Shown here piece by piece: positions 9,385 through 18,004 of a DNA stretch of 64,000 bases. A program made the position numbers and the translations under genes. Below the pieces are notes generated by a model. That model ran no database searches, was not told the origin of the DNA, and saw only the letters and a program-made list of their open reading frames with translations. Position 1 is the first letter of the stretch; each line of letters starts with the position of its first letter. Location: positions 1-64,000 of the forward strand of contig NZ_SZVP01000003.1 of the NCBI RefSeq assembly GCF_005885605.1, in the 5' to 3' direction. Origin of the DNA: Colwellia ponticola. GTDB taxonomy: Bacteria > Pseudomonadota > Gammaproteobacteria > Enterobacterales > Alteromonadaceae.

Positions 9385-10092
9385 TTAAACCGCTCGGTTT
9401 AATAACATTGATTTAATATGACCAATCGCTCTCGTTGGGTTTAGTCCTTTTGGACAAACATCAACACAGTTCATGATACCGTGACAACGAAATACGCTGT
9501 AAGCATCTTGTAGACCGTCTAAACGCTCTTCGGTAGCTGTATCACGACTATCAATTAAGAAACGATAGGCGTGTAACAAGCCTGCCGGTCCAATAAACTT
9601 ATCAGGATTCCACCAAAAAGACGGACATGATGTTGAACAACAAGCACATAAAATACACTCATAAAGACCGTCTAACTTTTCACGCTCTTCAATTGTTTGA
9701 ATGTTTTCACGGGCAGCAGGTTGTCCATCATTAATAAGATATGGCTTAATTTTTTCATATTGCTGATAAAATTGTGTCATATCTATAATGAGATCACGTA
9801 CTACAGGTAAACCTGGTAATGGACGTAAAACAATAGTGCTCGCTTTTAATTCTGACAACGGCGTAATACACGCTAAACCATTTTTGCCATTCATATTTAC
9901 ACCGTCAGAGCCACAAACACCCTCACGACATGAGCGACGAAACGATAACGTTGGATCCTGCTCTTTTAACAGTATAAGCGCATCAAGCACCATAAGATCA
10001 GAGCCTTCTGGCACTTCTAGCTCATACTCTTTCATGTAAGGCGCATTATCAACGTCTGAGTTATAACGGTAAATCGAAAATACCTGTTTCAT
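9385..10092 (-). CDS. sdhB: Succinate dehydrogenase iron-sulfur subunit
   Basis: This subunit of complex II carries electrons from SdhA flavin to quinone. The 235-aa protein has all three cluster-binding regions: the [2Fe-2S] ligands in SCREGVCGSDGVNMNGKNGL plus the next Cys, CILCACCSTSCPSFWWN for the [4Fe-4S] cluster, and CHGIMNCVDVCPKGLNP completing the [3Fe-4S] and [4Fe-4S] clusters. A strong AAGGAG lies before the ATG. The gap from sdhA is 11 bp, so the two are cotranscribed. Confidence 0.97.
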   Translation of the reverse strand: MKQVFSIYRYNSDVDNAPYMKEYELEVPEGSDLMVLDALILLKEQDPTLSFRRSCREGVCGSDGVNMNGKNGLACITPLSELKASTIVLRPLPGLPVVRDLIIDMTQFYQQYEKIKPYLINDGQPAARENIQTIEEREKLDGLYECILCACCSTSCPSFWWNPDKFIGPAGLLHAYRFLIDSRDTATEERLDGLQDAYSVFRCHGIMNCVDVCPKGLNPTRAIGHIKSMLLNRAV

Positions 10093-10103
10093 TACAATGC
10101 TCC

Positions 10104-11873
10104 TTAGTATACGCGAGCTTTCGGTGGGAAAGCTTCACGGTGAACTGGCTTCATGTTAACACTACGTTTAGTCATCTCTTCATTCTCAGGTGAGTATATA
10201 GAGTGACATAACCAATTTTCATCATCACGGTCTTGGAAATCATTACGCGCATGAGCACCACGAGATTCAGTACGGAAGTTAGCTGCTTTTGCAGTACAAA
10301 AAGCGGTTTCCATTAGGTTATCTAGTTCTAAACACTCAATGCGTTGCGTATTAAATTCTGAAGATTTGTCATCTAGTTTAGCATTATGTAAGCGTTCACG
10401 AATTTCAGTTAATTCTTTCATCCCTTCAGCCATTGCTTCACCATCACGAAATACCGAGAAGTTAAATTGCATACACTTTTGTAGGTCTTTACGAATTTGT
10501 ACTGGATCTTCACCCGTCGTTGAAGCTTCCCAACGTTGAGTACGTGCTAGAGCAGCGTCTAAATCTGAATCGCTCGCTTCTTTACCATTTTGCGTTTCGT
10601 TAAGGTAAGTTCCTAAGAAGTTACCTGCCGCACGACCAAAAACCACTAAATCAAGTAATGAGTTACCGCCTAAGCGATTTGCGCCATGTACAGAGACACA
10701 AGCGATTTCACCCACAGCAAATAAACCTTCAACAATCGTTTCTTTGCCCGTTTCTGGGTTAATGTTAATCGCTTGACCATTAACGTTACAAGGTACACCA
10801 CCCATTTGATAATGACAGGTAGGTATAACAGGAATAGGCTCTTCTGCTGGGTCAACGTGAGCAAATGTTTTAGATAAATCACAAACACCTGGTAAACGTT
10901 TTTCTAGCGTTTCACGACCTAAATGATCCAGTTTCAATTTAATATGTGGACCCCATGGACCGTCACAACCTCGACCTTCACGAATTTCAGTCATCATTGA
11001 ACGCGCAACAACATCACGACCGGCTAAATCTTTAGCATTAGGTGCGTAACGCTCCATAAAACGTTCGCCGTCTTTATTAAGCAGGTAACCACCTTCACCA
11101 CGACAACCTTCGGTTACTAAAGTACCCGCACCGGCTATACCTGTTGGATGGAACTGCCACATTTCCATGTCTTGCATTTGAATGCCAGCACGAAGCGACA
11201 TACCAACACCGTCACCGGTATTAATGTGCGCATTAGTGGTTGATGCAAAGATACGACCCGCGCCACCTGTAGCAAGTACAGTAGCACGTGCTTTGAAATA
11301 AACAATTTCGCCCGTTTCAATACAAATAGCCGTTGCGCCGACAACAGCACCATCACTATTTTTAACTAAATCGAGGGCATACCACTCAGAATAAACATTG
11401 GTTTTGTTTTTAACATTCTGCTGATACAAACAATGCAATAATGCATGACCTGTACGGTCAGCGGCAGCAGCAGTACGTGCTGCTTGTTCACCACCAAAGT
11501 TTTTAGATTGACCACCGAAAGGACGTTGGTAAATTTTACCTTCTTCAGTGCGAGAAAAAGGTAACCCCATTTTCTCTAATTCAATAATAGATTCAGGGCC
11601 AGTTTTACACATGTATTCGATGGCGTCTTGGTCACCAATATAGTCGCTACCTTTAACGGTATCGTACATATGTTGTTCCCAATGATCTTCATGAGCATTA
11701 CCTAATGCGACGGTAATACCACCTTGAGCAGATACAGTATGAGAACGTGTTGGAAATACTTTAGAGATTAAGGCACAAGATTTGCCTGACTCTGAAATTG
11801 CTAATGCAGCGCGCATACCTGCGCCGCCTGCGCCAATAACAATGGCGTCAAATTCACGAATTGGAACGCTCAC
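10104..11873 (-). CDS. sdhA: Succinate dehydrogenase flavoprotein subunit
   Basis: This FAD subunit oxidises succinate to fumarate. The 589-aa protein starts with the dinucleotide-binding [16 protein letters not shown]. It has the covalent-FAD histidine in [16 protein letters not shown], and the active-site region [21 protein letters not shown]. The start codon is GTG and directly abuts the sdhD stop (TAA then GTG), implying translational coupling. It belongs to the sdhCDAB operon and anchors to the membrane through SdhC and SdhD. Confidence 0.97.
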   Translation of the reverse strand: MSVPIREFDAIVIGAGGAGMRAALAISESGKSCALISKVFPTRSHTVSAQGGITVALGNAHEDHWEQHMYDTVKGSDYIGDQDAIEYMCKTGPESIIELEKMGLPFSRTEEGKIYQRPFGGQSKNFGGEQAARTAAAADRTGHALLHCLYQQNVKNKTNVYSEWYALDLVKNSDGAVVGATAICIETGEIVYFKARATVLATGGAGRIFASTTNAHINTGDGVGMSLRAGIQMQDMEMWQFHPTGIAGAGTLVTEGCRGEGGYLLNKDGERFMERYAPNAKDLAGRDVVARSMMTEIREGRGCDGPWGPHIKLKLDHLGRETLEKRLPGVCDLSKTFAHVDPAEEPIPVIPTCHYQMGGVPCNVNGQAININPETGKETIVEGLFAVGEIACVSVHGANRLGGNSLLDLVVFGRAAGNFLGTYLNETQNGKEASDSDLDAALARTQRWEASTTGEDPVQIRKDLQKCMQFNFSVFRDGEAMAEGMKELTEIRERLHNAKLDDKSSEFNTQRIECLELDNLMETAFCTAKAANFRTESRGAHARNDFQDRDDENWLCHSIYSPENEEMTKRSVNMKPVHREAFPPKARVY

Positions 11874-12221
11874 TTATACACCCCACACAGTTAAAAAGCC
11901 AAACACTAAGTAAGCTAATAAAGTAACAGAAAAAATAAACTGTAATGCACCACGTAAAAACGCAGGTTTTACGTAGTCAGATAGCACTTGCCATACACCA
12001 ATTTTGGCGTGAACAAGTAATGCTAACAACGCCATTACTGTAGCTACTTTTACACTCATACCAGCAAAAAACGCTTGCCATACTTCAAAAGTAACACTAG
12101 GTGTTACCATAAAGAAACCAGCAATGAGTAGAGTGTATAGCACAAGGATAATTGCACTAGCTCTTAAAAGAATAAAATCATGCACACCATTTCGGCCTGC
12201 TGATGTGACGACGTTTACCAT
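11874..12221 (-). CDS. sdhD: Succinate dehydrogenase membrane anchor subunit
   Basis: This is the small heme-b/quinone-binding anchor of complex II, with three transmembrane helices. I place the start at 12221 and not at the upstream 12257. The resulting N-terminus MVNVVTSAGRNGVHDFIL matches the E. coli start (GRNGVHDFIL at the same distance), and a GGAG lies about 8 bases before this ATG. The gene then overlaps sdhC by 7 bases. LLVHAKIGVWQVLSDYVKP carries the expected His and the Asp-Tyr pair near the quinone site. The product is 115 aa. Confidence 0.93.
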   Translation of the reverse strand: MVNVVTSAGRNGVHDFILLRASAIILVLYTLLIAGFFMVTPSVTFEVWQAFFAGMSVKVATVMALLALLVHAKIGVWQVLSDYVKPAFLRGALQFIFSVTLLAYLVFGFLTVWGV

Positions 12222-12589
12222 AACCAAACTCCTATAACTGCTGATACTGCTAACCAAATCACTATAATTAATTTGGCAGTGGCATTACCTGAAGCAAGTT
12301 CTTCAAAATGACCTAAATCCATTAACAAGTGGCGTACACCCGCTAGAATATGAAAGGTCAATGCTGAAAGACAGCCAAAGATAATAAAGCTAAAGAAAAA
12401 CCCATCAAGATAACCTTGAATTTGAGCAAATCCTTGAGCAGAAGAAAGAGAGGTTGAAAGGGTAAACAATAAAATACCTATGGCGAACACCATAATAACA
12501 CCAGAGACTCGATGTAAAATAGAAGCCTTAGCCGCAGGATGCATTTTTATTGTAGTTAAATCTAGGTTTACAGGACGTTGTTTTTTCAC
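12215..12589 (-). CDS. sdhC: Succinate dehydrogenase cytochrome b556 subunit
   Basis: This 124-aa membrane anchor has three hydrophobic helices. It carries the SILHRVSG signature (about 23-30), whose Ser and Arg line the quinone pocket in the family. The heme-ligand His (H80) lies in FHILAGVRHLLMD. It is first in sdhCDAB. Its transcript probably starts about 270 bases upstream at the promoter described at 12868-12896. Confidence 0.95.
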   Translation of the reverse strand: MKKQRPVNLDLTTIKMHPAAKASILHRVSGVIMVFAIGILLFTLSTSLSSAQGFAQIQGYLDGFFFSFIIFGCLSALTFHILAGVRHLLMDLGHFEELASGNATAKLIIVIWLAVSAVIGVWLW

Positions 12590-12867
12590 AATGATTGCCT
12601 AAAGAGCTCGAAAGCCTTCAACTTTTATTATTGTTACTCATGAACTGCCTTTGTATAGCTTGACTTTTAACTTAATTGAAACTTTAAAAAATCAATATAA
12701 AAAAGCAATTCCCGAAGTGAACGGTAATTTTTCATAAGTGCTTACTTATATCTACCTATTCGCAAATCAGTCTATCTAACTTCACAAAACGATTCTAGTT
12801 AGACTTTGTAATTAGACTCAAGATAAAAAAATCTAAAAGCATTATCAAAAAACTACAGAACGTAATG

Positions 12868-12896
12868 ATTATATAATTGATAATAAATAATTACAA
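12868..12896 (-). promoter_or_regulatory. Putative sigma70 promoter for sdhCDAB
   Basis: On the minus strand, TTGTAA (12891-12896) and a consensus TATAAT (12868-12873) are separated by exactly 17 bases. Transcription would start near 12861 and give a leader of about 270 nt before sdhC. The 12590-13196 region otherwise has no gene. Confidence 0.55.
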
Positions 12897-12904
12897 TTTC
12901 CCCC

Positions 12905-12918
12905 CGAGCGCTAGCTCG
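12905..12918. promoter_or_regulatory. GC-rich palindrome between the divergent sdh and gltA promoters
   Basis: CGAGC (12905-12909) and GCTCG (12914-12918) flank GCTA in an otherwise AT-rich region. The palindrome lies just upstream of the sdh -35 box and about 30 bases upstream of the gltA -35 box. That is a reasonable position for an operator shared by both operons. The protein that would bind is unknown. Confidence 0.35.
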
Positions 12919-12947
12919 AGTTATGGTGTTTATTTTTTAAACAAAAA

Positions 12948-12975
12948 CTTGCATCGTATTAAACTTTAGTATAAT
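12948..12975 (+). promoter_or_regulatory. Putative sigma70 promoter for gltA
   Basis: A consensus TATAAT lies at 12970-12975. A weak -35 (CTTGCA at 12948-12953, or TTGCAT one base later) sits 15-16 bases upstream. Transcription would start near 12982, leaving a leader of about 215 nt before gltA. Confidence 0.45.
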
Positions 12976-13196
12976 TGCTCTTACATTTTAAATTCATTTC
13001 AGGGTAGAATGTTGGCAGTTTAAAACACCCAAGAAAGATCACAAGAACTGGCCACTTATTTCACGACGTTTGATTATTGCTTAACGGTAATTACTTAGAG
13101 ATAACACTCAACAGTAACGTTAAATAATAAGAGGGGTCATTTAGTGCAAGGTCAGTACATGTATATAAATTATAATTTGATAGGGGAAAAAACATT

Positions 13197-14483
13197 ATGG
13201 CTGAGTCAAAAGCCTCTCTGAGTATTGATGGCAAAGAAATTGGCGAATTTCCAATTCTAAAAGGAAGCGCCGGTAATGACGTAATTGATATTAGAACGTT
13301 AGGTAGCCACGGCTATTTCACCTATGACCCAGGCTTTTTAGCAACGGCGTCGTGTGAATCATCTATTACTTTTATTGACGGTGACAAAGGTATTTTGCAG
13401 CACCGCGGCTATGCTATTGATAGCCTAGCTAAAGAAGCTGATTACCTTGAAGTTTGTTACATTTTATTGAATGGTAATGCACCAACAAAGCCTGAATATG
13501 AAGAGTTTAAAAACGTCATCACTACGCACACTATGTTGCACGAGAAATTAGTCCATTTTTTCCACGGTTTCTTACCTGATGCACATCCTATGGCGATGCT
13601 TTGTGGTGTGGTTGGCGCTATGTCATCTTTCTACCATAGTGATCTAGATATTACTGACGCAGCCCAGCGTAAACGTAGTGCTCATAGACTTATCGCTAAG
13701 ATGCCTACTATCGCAGCAATGGCCTACAAATATAGCGTTGGACAACCCTTTGTTTATCCACGAAATGAACTTTCTTTTGCAGAAAACTTCCTGCATATGA
13801 TGTTCTCTGTACCTGCTCAAGAATATATCGTAAGCCCTACTATTGCTAACGCAATGGATAGAATTTTTACGTTACATGCTGACCATGAACAAAATGCTTC
13901 AACCTCTACCGTGCGTTTAGCCGGCTCTTCTGGCGCTAACCCTTATGCCTGTATAGCGGCTGGCGTTGCTTCATTATGGGGACCTGCTCACGGCGGTGCA
14001 AACGAAGCTTGCTTAACCATGCTTGAAAAAATTGGTAGCTTAGACAGAGTAGACGAATTCGTCGCTAAAGCTAAAGATAAAAATGACCCTTTCCGTTTAA
14101 TGGGCTTTGGTCACCGTGTTTACAAAAACTTCGACCCTCGTGCTACGGTAATGCGTGAAACGTGTCATGAAGTATTAAACGAGTTAGGTATTAGCGACCC
14201 GTTACTTGATGTTGCCATGGCTTTAGAAAAAGTAGCGCTTGAAGACCCTTACTTTATTGAGAAAAAACTTTACCCGAACGTAGACTTTTACTCAGGTATT
14301 ATCCTTAAAGCTATTGGTATTCCATCAAGTATGTTTACGGTAATTTTTGCTATGTCTAGAACCGTTGGTTGGATTGCTCACTGGGATGAAATGTTATCTC
14401 AACCGGGTCAAAAAATTGGTCGTCCTCGTCAAAATTACACCGGTGAAATTAACCGTGAGTTCGTTCCTTTGAATAAAAGATAA
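13197..14483 (+). CDS. gltA: Citrate synthase (type II)
   Basis: This enzyme condenses acetyl-CoA and oxaloacetate at the entry to the TCA cycle. The 428-aa length fits the hexameric, NADH-sensitive type II enzymes. Motifs include [14 protein letters not shown], the catalytic-His region [27 protein letters not shown], and the C-terminal Asp region [13 protein letters not shown] good ribosome site (AGGGGA) precedes the ATG. It is divergent from sdhCDAB, as in E. coli, so both are likely co-regulated with respiration and carbon supply. Confidence 0.97.
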   Translation: MAESKASLSIDGKEIGEFPILKGSAGNDVIDIRTLGSHGYFTYDPGFLATASCESSITFIDGDKGILQHRGYAIDSLAKEADYLEVCYILLNGNAPTKPEYEEFKNVITTHTMLHEKLVHFFHGFLPDAHPMAMLCGVVGAMSSFYHSDLDITDAAQRKRSAHRLIAKMPTIAAMAYKYSVGQPFVYPRNELSFAENFLHMMFSVPAQEYIVSPTIANAMDRIFTLHADHEQNASTSTVRLAGSSGANPYACIAAGVASLWGPAHGGANEACLTMLEKIGSLDRVDEFVAKAKDKNDPFRLMGFGHRVYKNFDPRATVMRETCHEVLNELGISDPLLDVAMALEKVALEDPYFIEKKLYPNVDFYSGIILKAIGIPSSMFTVIFAMSRTVGWIAHWDEMLSQPGQKIGRPRQNYTGEINREFVPLNKR

Positions 14484-14518
14484 TCAATTAGGCACGCATT
14501 TGTGTGTTAATAATGATT

Positions 14519-14546
14519 AAAAAAGGCAGCGAAAGCTGCCTTTTTT
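14519..14546 (+). terminator. gltA rho-independent terminator
   Basis: AAGGCAGC and GCTGCCTT form an 8-bp stem around a GAAA tetraloop, followed by a T-run. It lies about 40 bases after the gltA stop. Confidence 0.93.
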
Positions 14547-14758
14547 GTGTTTAATTTCCCATAAAAACCACCCTCTTATCATCACCAAGTATAATAGTCA
14601 TTATTCAGTAAAAGAATAAGTTTTTAGCAATTTAGCCGCTTAAATGACAATAAATGAAGCTGATTGAAAGCAAAAATTGATTCAACTCGCTATAACTTGT
14701 CGCTATACTAGGCTCCTTTTATCTTCTCACTCACTTAAAAGACTCCTAGAAATTAATT

Positions 14759-15568
14759 ATGTCTGACTATTCTTTACGTTTTGGCGGTATTCATCGCTTA
14801 TATGGCGAACACGGCGCGAGTATTTTACAACAAGCAAATTTTTGTGTTATTGGTATTGGTGGCGTTGGCTCGTGGGCAGCTGAAGCATTAGCCCGTAACG
14901 GTATAGGTAATATCACCTTAATTGATCTCGATGATATATGTACCACCAATATTAACCGCCAAATTCATGCATTAACCGATACCGTGGGTCAAAGTAAAGT
15001 TGAAGTAATGTCGGCACGGATCAAGCAAATAAACCCTGAATGTAACGTACAGGTTATTGAAGATTTCGTTACCACCGATAATTTAGCCACTTTGCTTAAT
15101 CCTTCATTTGACTATGTTATTGATGCCATAGACTCCGTAGATATAAAGACCCGTATTATTGCCTTTTGTAAACGTAATAAATTACCGATAATTACGATTG
15201 GTGGGGCTGGCGGTCAAGTAGACCCTAGTAAAATAGCTATCACTGATTTGAGTAAAACCTACCAAGATCCACTACTTGCAAAAGTAAAAAATCAATTACG
15301 ACGGGAGTTTAATTTTCCACGTGCCGATATTGCCAAGGCCAGTAAAAGAAAGTTTTCCGTTGACGCCGTATTTTCTAGTGAGCAATTACGCTACCCAGAC
15401 AACAGTAATCAAGGTGAAGTTTGCTTAGCAAAGCCTGATACTAGCGCCTCTGAGCAAGGCGCTATGCGCTTAGATTGTCATAGTGGCTTTGGTGCAACAA
15501 CCCATGTAACAGCAACGTTCGCCTTTTTTGCCGTCGGTAGAGCTATTGATAAGCTTTTAACTAAATAA
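14759..15568 (+). CDS. tcdA: tRNA threonylcarbamoyladenosine dehydratase
   Basis: This E1/ThiF-like enzyme (also called CsdL or YgdL) uses ATP to cyclise t6A to ct6A at tRNA position 37. The 269-aa protein has the nucleotide-binding loop GIGGVGSWAAEALARNGIG near residue 31, then LIDLDDICTTNINRQ and VIDAIDSVDIK, all typical. In E. coli, TcdA works with the CsdA-CsdE sulfur-transfer pair. Here the converging neighbour is a CsdA-CsdE fusion, which supports the assignment. Confidence 0.93.
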   Translation: MSDYSLRFGGIHRLYGEHGASILQQANFCVIGIGGVGSWAAEALARNGIGNITLIDLDDICTTNINRQIHALTDTVGQSKVEVMSARIKQINPECNVQVIEDFVTTDNLATLLNPSFDYVIDAIDSVDIKTRIIAFCKRNKLPIITIGGAGGQVDPSKIAITDLSKTYQDPLLAKVKNQLRREFNFPRADIAKASKRKFSVDAVFSSEQLRYPDNSNQGEVCLAKPDTSASEQGAMRLDCHSGFGATTHVTATFAFFAVGRAIDKLLTK

Positions 15569-15579
15569 TTGCAGACGTT

Positions 15580-15623
15580 AAAAGCACAGGTTGATCATTT
15601 TTATCGAGTCAGTGCTTTTTTTT
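15580..15623. terminator. Terminator between convergent tcdA and csdA-csdE
   Basis: AAAAGCAC (15580-15587) pairs with GTGCTTTT (15612-15619) around a 24-nt loop, with T-runs on both strands. It sits between the two convergent stop codons and could serve both genes. Confidence 0.65.
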
Positions 15624-15630
15624 GAGATTA

Positions 15631-17376
15631 TTATTGCGCCAATAATTTTATTTTATCAACAATCGCTAATAAACCATTACCACGCGACGGGCTTAAGTGT
15701 TGCAATAAACCCAAGGTATTAAAGTACTCATTAATATTTACCTGATTAATTTCTTGTGCATTTCTACCATTAAAAGCGGCTAAAACGATCACTAATAAAC
15801 CGCGAATAATTTTTGCATCACTATCTGCTGTAAAGATATAACTTCCATCAATATTTTTTTCTACCTGTAACCAAGCCAAACTCTCGCAGCCAGCGATAAG
15901 GGTATTATCGTTTCTTAACGACTTATCAAGGCGTGGCAATTTTTTACCAAGTAACATAATCTCTCTATGTCGGCTATCCCAACCTTTGGTCTTGGTAAAA
16001 AGTCTAATAATATCGTCCATCGTTTGCACTGCTGGCTTCGCTGACTGTATTAATTGAGAAGACGATAAACTGACTTGCGACTCTGCTTTACCTTGTTTGA
16101 CTAATACTGAGTTATCTCCCCCCTCTTCCTGTAAAATACTATGTAAACAATTTAGTAGATAGTCAATTTCTGCCACGGTATTGTAAGCAGCGATTGAAAT
16201 TCTTAAGCAACCATCAAGCTGTAAATAAGTCATTAACGGCATAGCACAATGATGGCCTGAGCGAATCGCAATACCATAACTATCGAGCGCCATAGCGACA
16301 TCATGATTATGATGACCCGTTAACGTAAAAGCGATAACACCAATATCCGGCATCCCCTCAGCTATAAATTTTACCGGCTTGATTTGGCTTAACCCTTGAT
16401 AGCAATATTGCAAAAGTTGTTGTTCATATAGGCTATAGCCTTGCTTTTTATCGGCTAACAAAGGGGCTAGAAAGTCAATACATTGAGAAAAAGCGATAAC
16501 ACCGGCAATATTAGGCGTCCCTGCTTCAAACTTAAAAGGCAATGCATTAAAGGTTGTCGCTTGAGTAAAGCTAACCGTTTTAATCATTTCTCCTCCGCCT
16601 TGATAAGGTGACATACTTTCAAGCAAAGCTTCTTTACCATACAGTACACCAACACCTGTCGGTCCATACATTTTGTGTGCTGAAAAAACATAAAAATCAC
16701 AATCAAGGGCTGCTACATTTACTGATAGGTGAGCAACCGCTTGAGCACCATCTATTACGCTGATAGCGCCAACGTGCTTTGCTCTTTCAATAACAGATTT
16801 AATAGGGTTTATTCGCCCTAAAACATTTGAAATATGAGCACAAGCAACAATTTTTGTCTTACTGGTAATAACATTATCTATACTATCAACATCAATATAA
16901 CCTTGATTATTTAATGTTAATACTTTGATTACCGCCCCTGTCTGCTGAGCAACAATCTGCCAAGGTACAATATTTGCGTGATGTTCACTAGCACACAAAA
17001 CAATTTCATCACCTAGCCTTAAGGTATTACGTGCTAAAGCCTGTGCAATAATATTAATGCTTTCCGTTGCACCTTTCGTCCAAATGATTTCTTTAATACT
17101 ACGAGCGCCAATAAATTTTTGCACTGAGCTGCGAGCTTGCTCAAAAGCAGACGTTGCTTTACTACTTAACTGATGTGAGGCCCTATGAACATTAGCGTTA
17201 CTATTTTGATAATAATATTGATAGCTGTTGATCACTTGTTCCGGTTTTTGCGTAGTCGCGGCATTATCCAAGTAAACTAGCGCAGGGTTGAGGCTGTGTT
17301 GATCTATTTGTGCTTTTTCATGTTGTATTATTAATGGAAATTGTTGACGAAAGAGGTGCGGTTCAAAAATATTCAT
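15631..17376 (-). CDS. Fused cysteine desulfurase (CsdA/SufS type) and sulfur acceptor (CsdE/SufE type)
   Basis: This 581-aa protein has two enzymes in one chain. Residues 1-415 are a group II cysteine desulfurase, which takes sulfur from cysteine as a persulfide. It has YLDNAATTQKP, the PLP lysine in SAHKMYGPTG (K235) and the active-site cysteine in RSGHHCAMP (C377). A Gln/Ser-rich linker (about 416-450) leads to a SufE/CsdE domain (about 452-581) with its acceptor cysteine in AGCESLAWLQ (C497). In E. coli these are separate proteins, CsdA and CsdE. All key residues are present in both halves, so the fusion looks functional. It converges on tcdA, the third member of the Csd system. Confidence 0.92.
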   Translation of the reverse strand: MNIFEPHLFRQQFPLIIQHEKAQIDQHSLNPALVYLDNAATTQKPEQVINSYQYYYQNSNANVHRASHQLSSKATSAFEQARSSVQKFIGARSIKEIIWTKGATESINIIAQALARNTLRLGDEIVLCASEHHANIVPWQIVAQQTGAVIKVLTLNNQGYIDVDSIDNVITSKTKIVACAHISNVLGRINPIKSVIERAKHVGAISVIDGAQAVAHLSVNVAALDCDFYVFSAHKMYGPTGVGVLYGKEALLESMSPYQGGGEMIKTVSFTQATTFNALPFKFEAGTPNIAGVIAFSQCIDFLAPLLADKKQGYSLYEQQLLQYCYQGLSQIKPVKFIAEGMPDIGVIAFTLTGHHNHDVAMALDSYGIAIRSGHHCAMPLMTYLQLDGCLRISIAAYNTVAEIDYLLNCLHSILQEEGGDNSVLVKQGKAESQVSLSSSQLIQSAKPAVQTMDDIIRLFTKTKGWDSRHREIMLLGKKLPRLDKSLRNDNTLIAGCESLAWLQVEKNIDGSYIFTADSDAKIIRGLLVIVLAAFNGRNAQEINQVNINEYFNTLGLLQHLSPSRGNGLLAIVDKIKLLAQ

Positions 17377-17639
17377 AGAGGCTCATGCTTATGATAAAGC
17401 GACTTAACAGCAATTAATTTGTCTAATTAATGCTTTCATTATTGTATAACACTATTATAACGCATTTTAACGCGATAATTTAAGTACTTAGTTAACCCAT
17501 AACGTTAAGTATCACCAAAGCATCTCATCACCCGATGACAACTCATTTAAATGAAAATGAAAATAACATGGCATAAAAAACTAAAATGTAGACTATAACT
17601 CATAAGGACATTTTATAAAAAAATCTAAGGATAACTTAC

Positions 17640-17963
17640 ATGCACTTTTTACTTTATCTACGTCTACTAAAAGGTCAGCTTAAAACAAGTTTACAGAAAT
17701 ACGCTGCTATTAATAATAAAAAGTTAATAACAAGTGAAAGCATTAACAGTGATACAAGTGATAGTAATGGTATTAAACTCAAGTGTGAAAAAGCGGTTCA
17801 AGAGGTACAATATATCAAGAGCTTTACCCCATGGCCAATCACTGAAGTTAAAAAGCCGGTAGCAAACATCGATATTATTTATTTAAATAATAGCCGCTTA
17901 AGAAGAAAAGTGAACTCATCAAACAATACTGGTACCCCAACGTTGACAAAAAAGCTCCCGTAA
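17640..17963 (+). CDS. Small hypothetical protein
   Basis: I do not recognise this 107-aa protein. The N-terminus is short, hydrophobic and basic (MHFLLYLRLLKGQLKTSL). The rest is Asn/Ser/Lys-rich and looks largely unstructured, with a central TPWPITEVKKP. A good AAGGA ribosome site lies 7-8 bases before the ATG, which is the main support that it is real. It stands alone between the csdA-csdE fusion and the protease-like gene, and may be lineage-specific. Confidence 0.45.
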   Translation: MHFLLYLRLLKGQLKTSLQKYAAINNKKLITSESINSDTSDSNGIKLKCEKAVQEVQYIKSFTPWPITEVKKPVANIDIIYLNNSRLRRKVNSSNNTGTPTLTKKLP

Positions 17964-18004
17964 ATATTGTTATCACTTTATCTGCAAAGCTATCAAAACT
18001 TATA

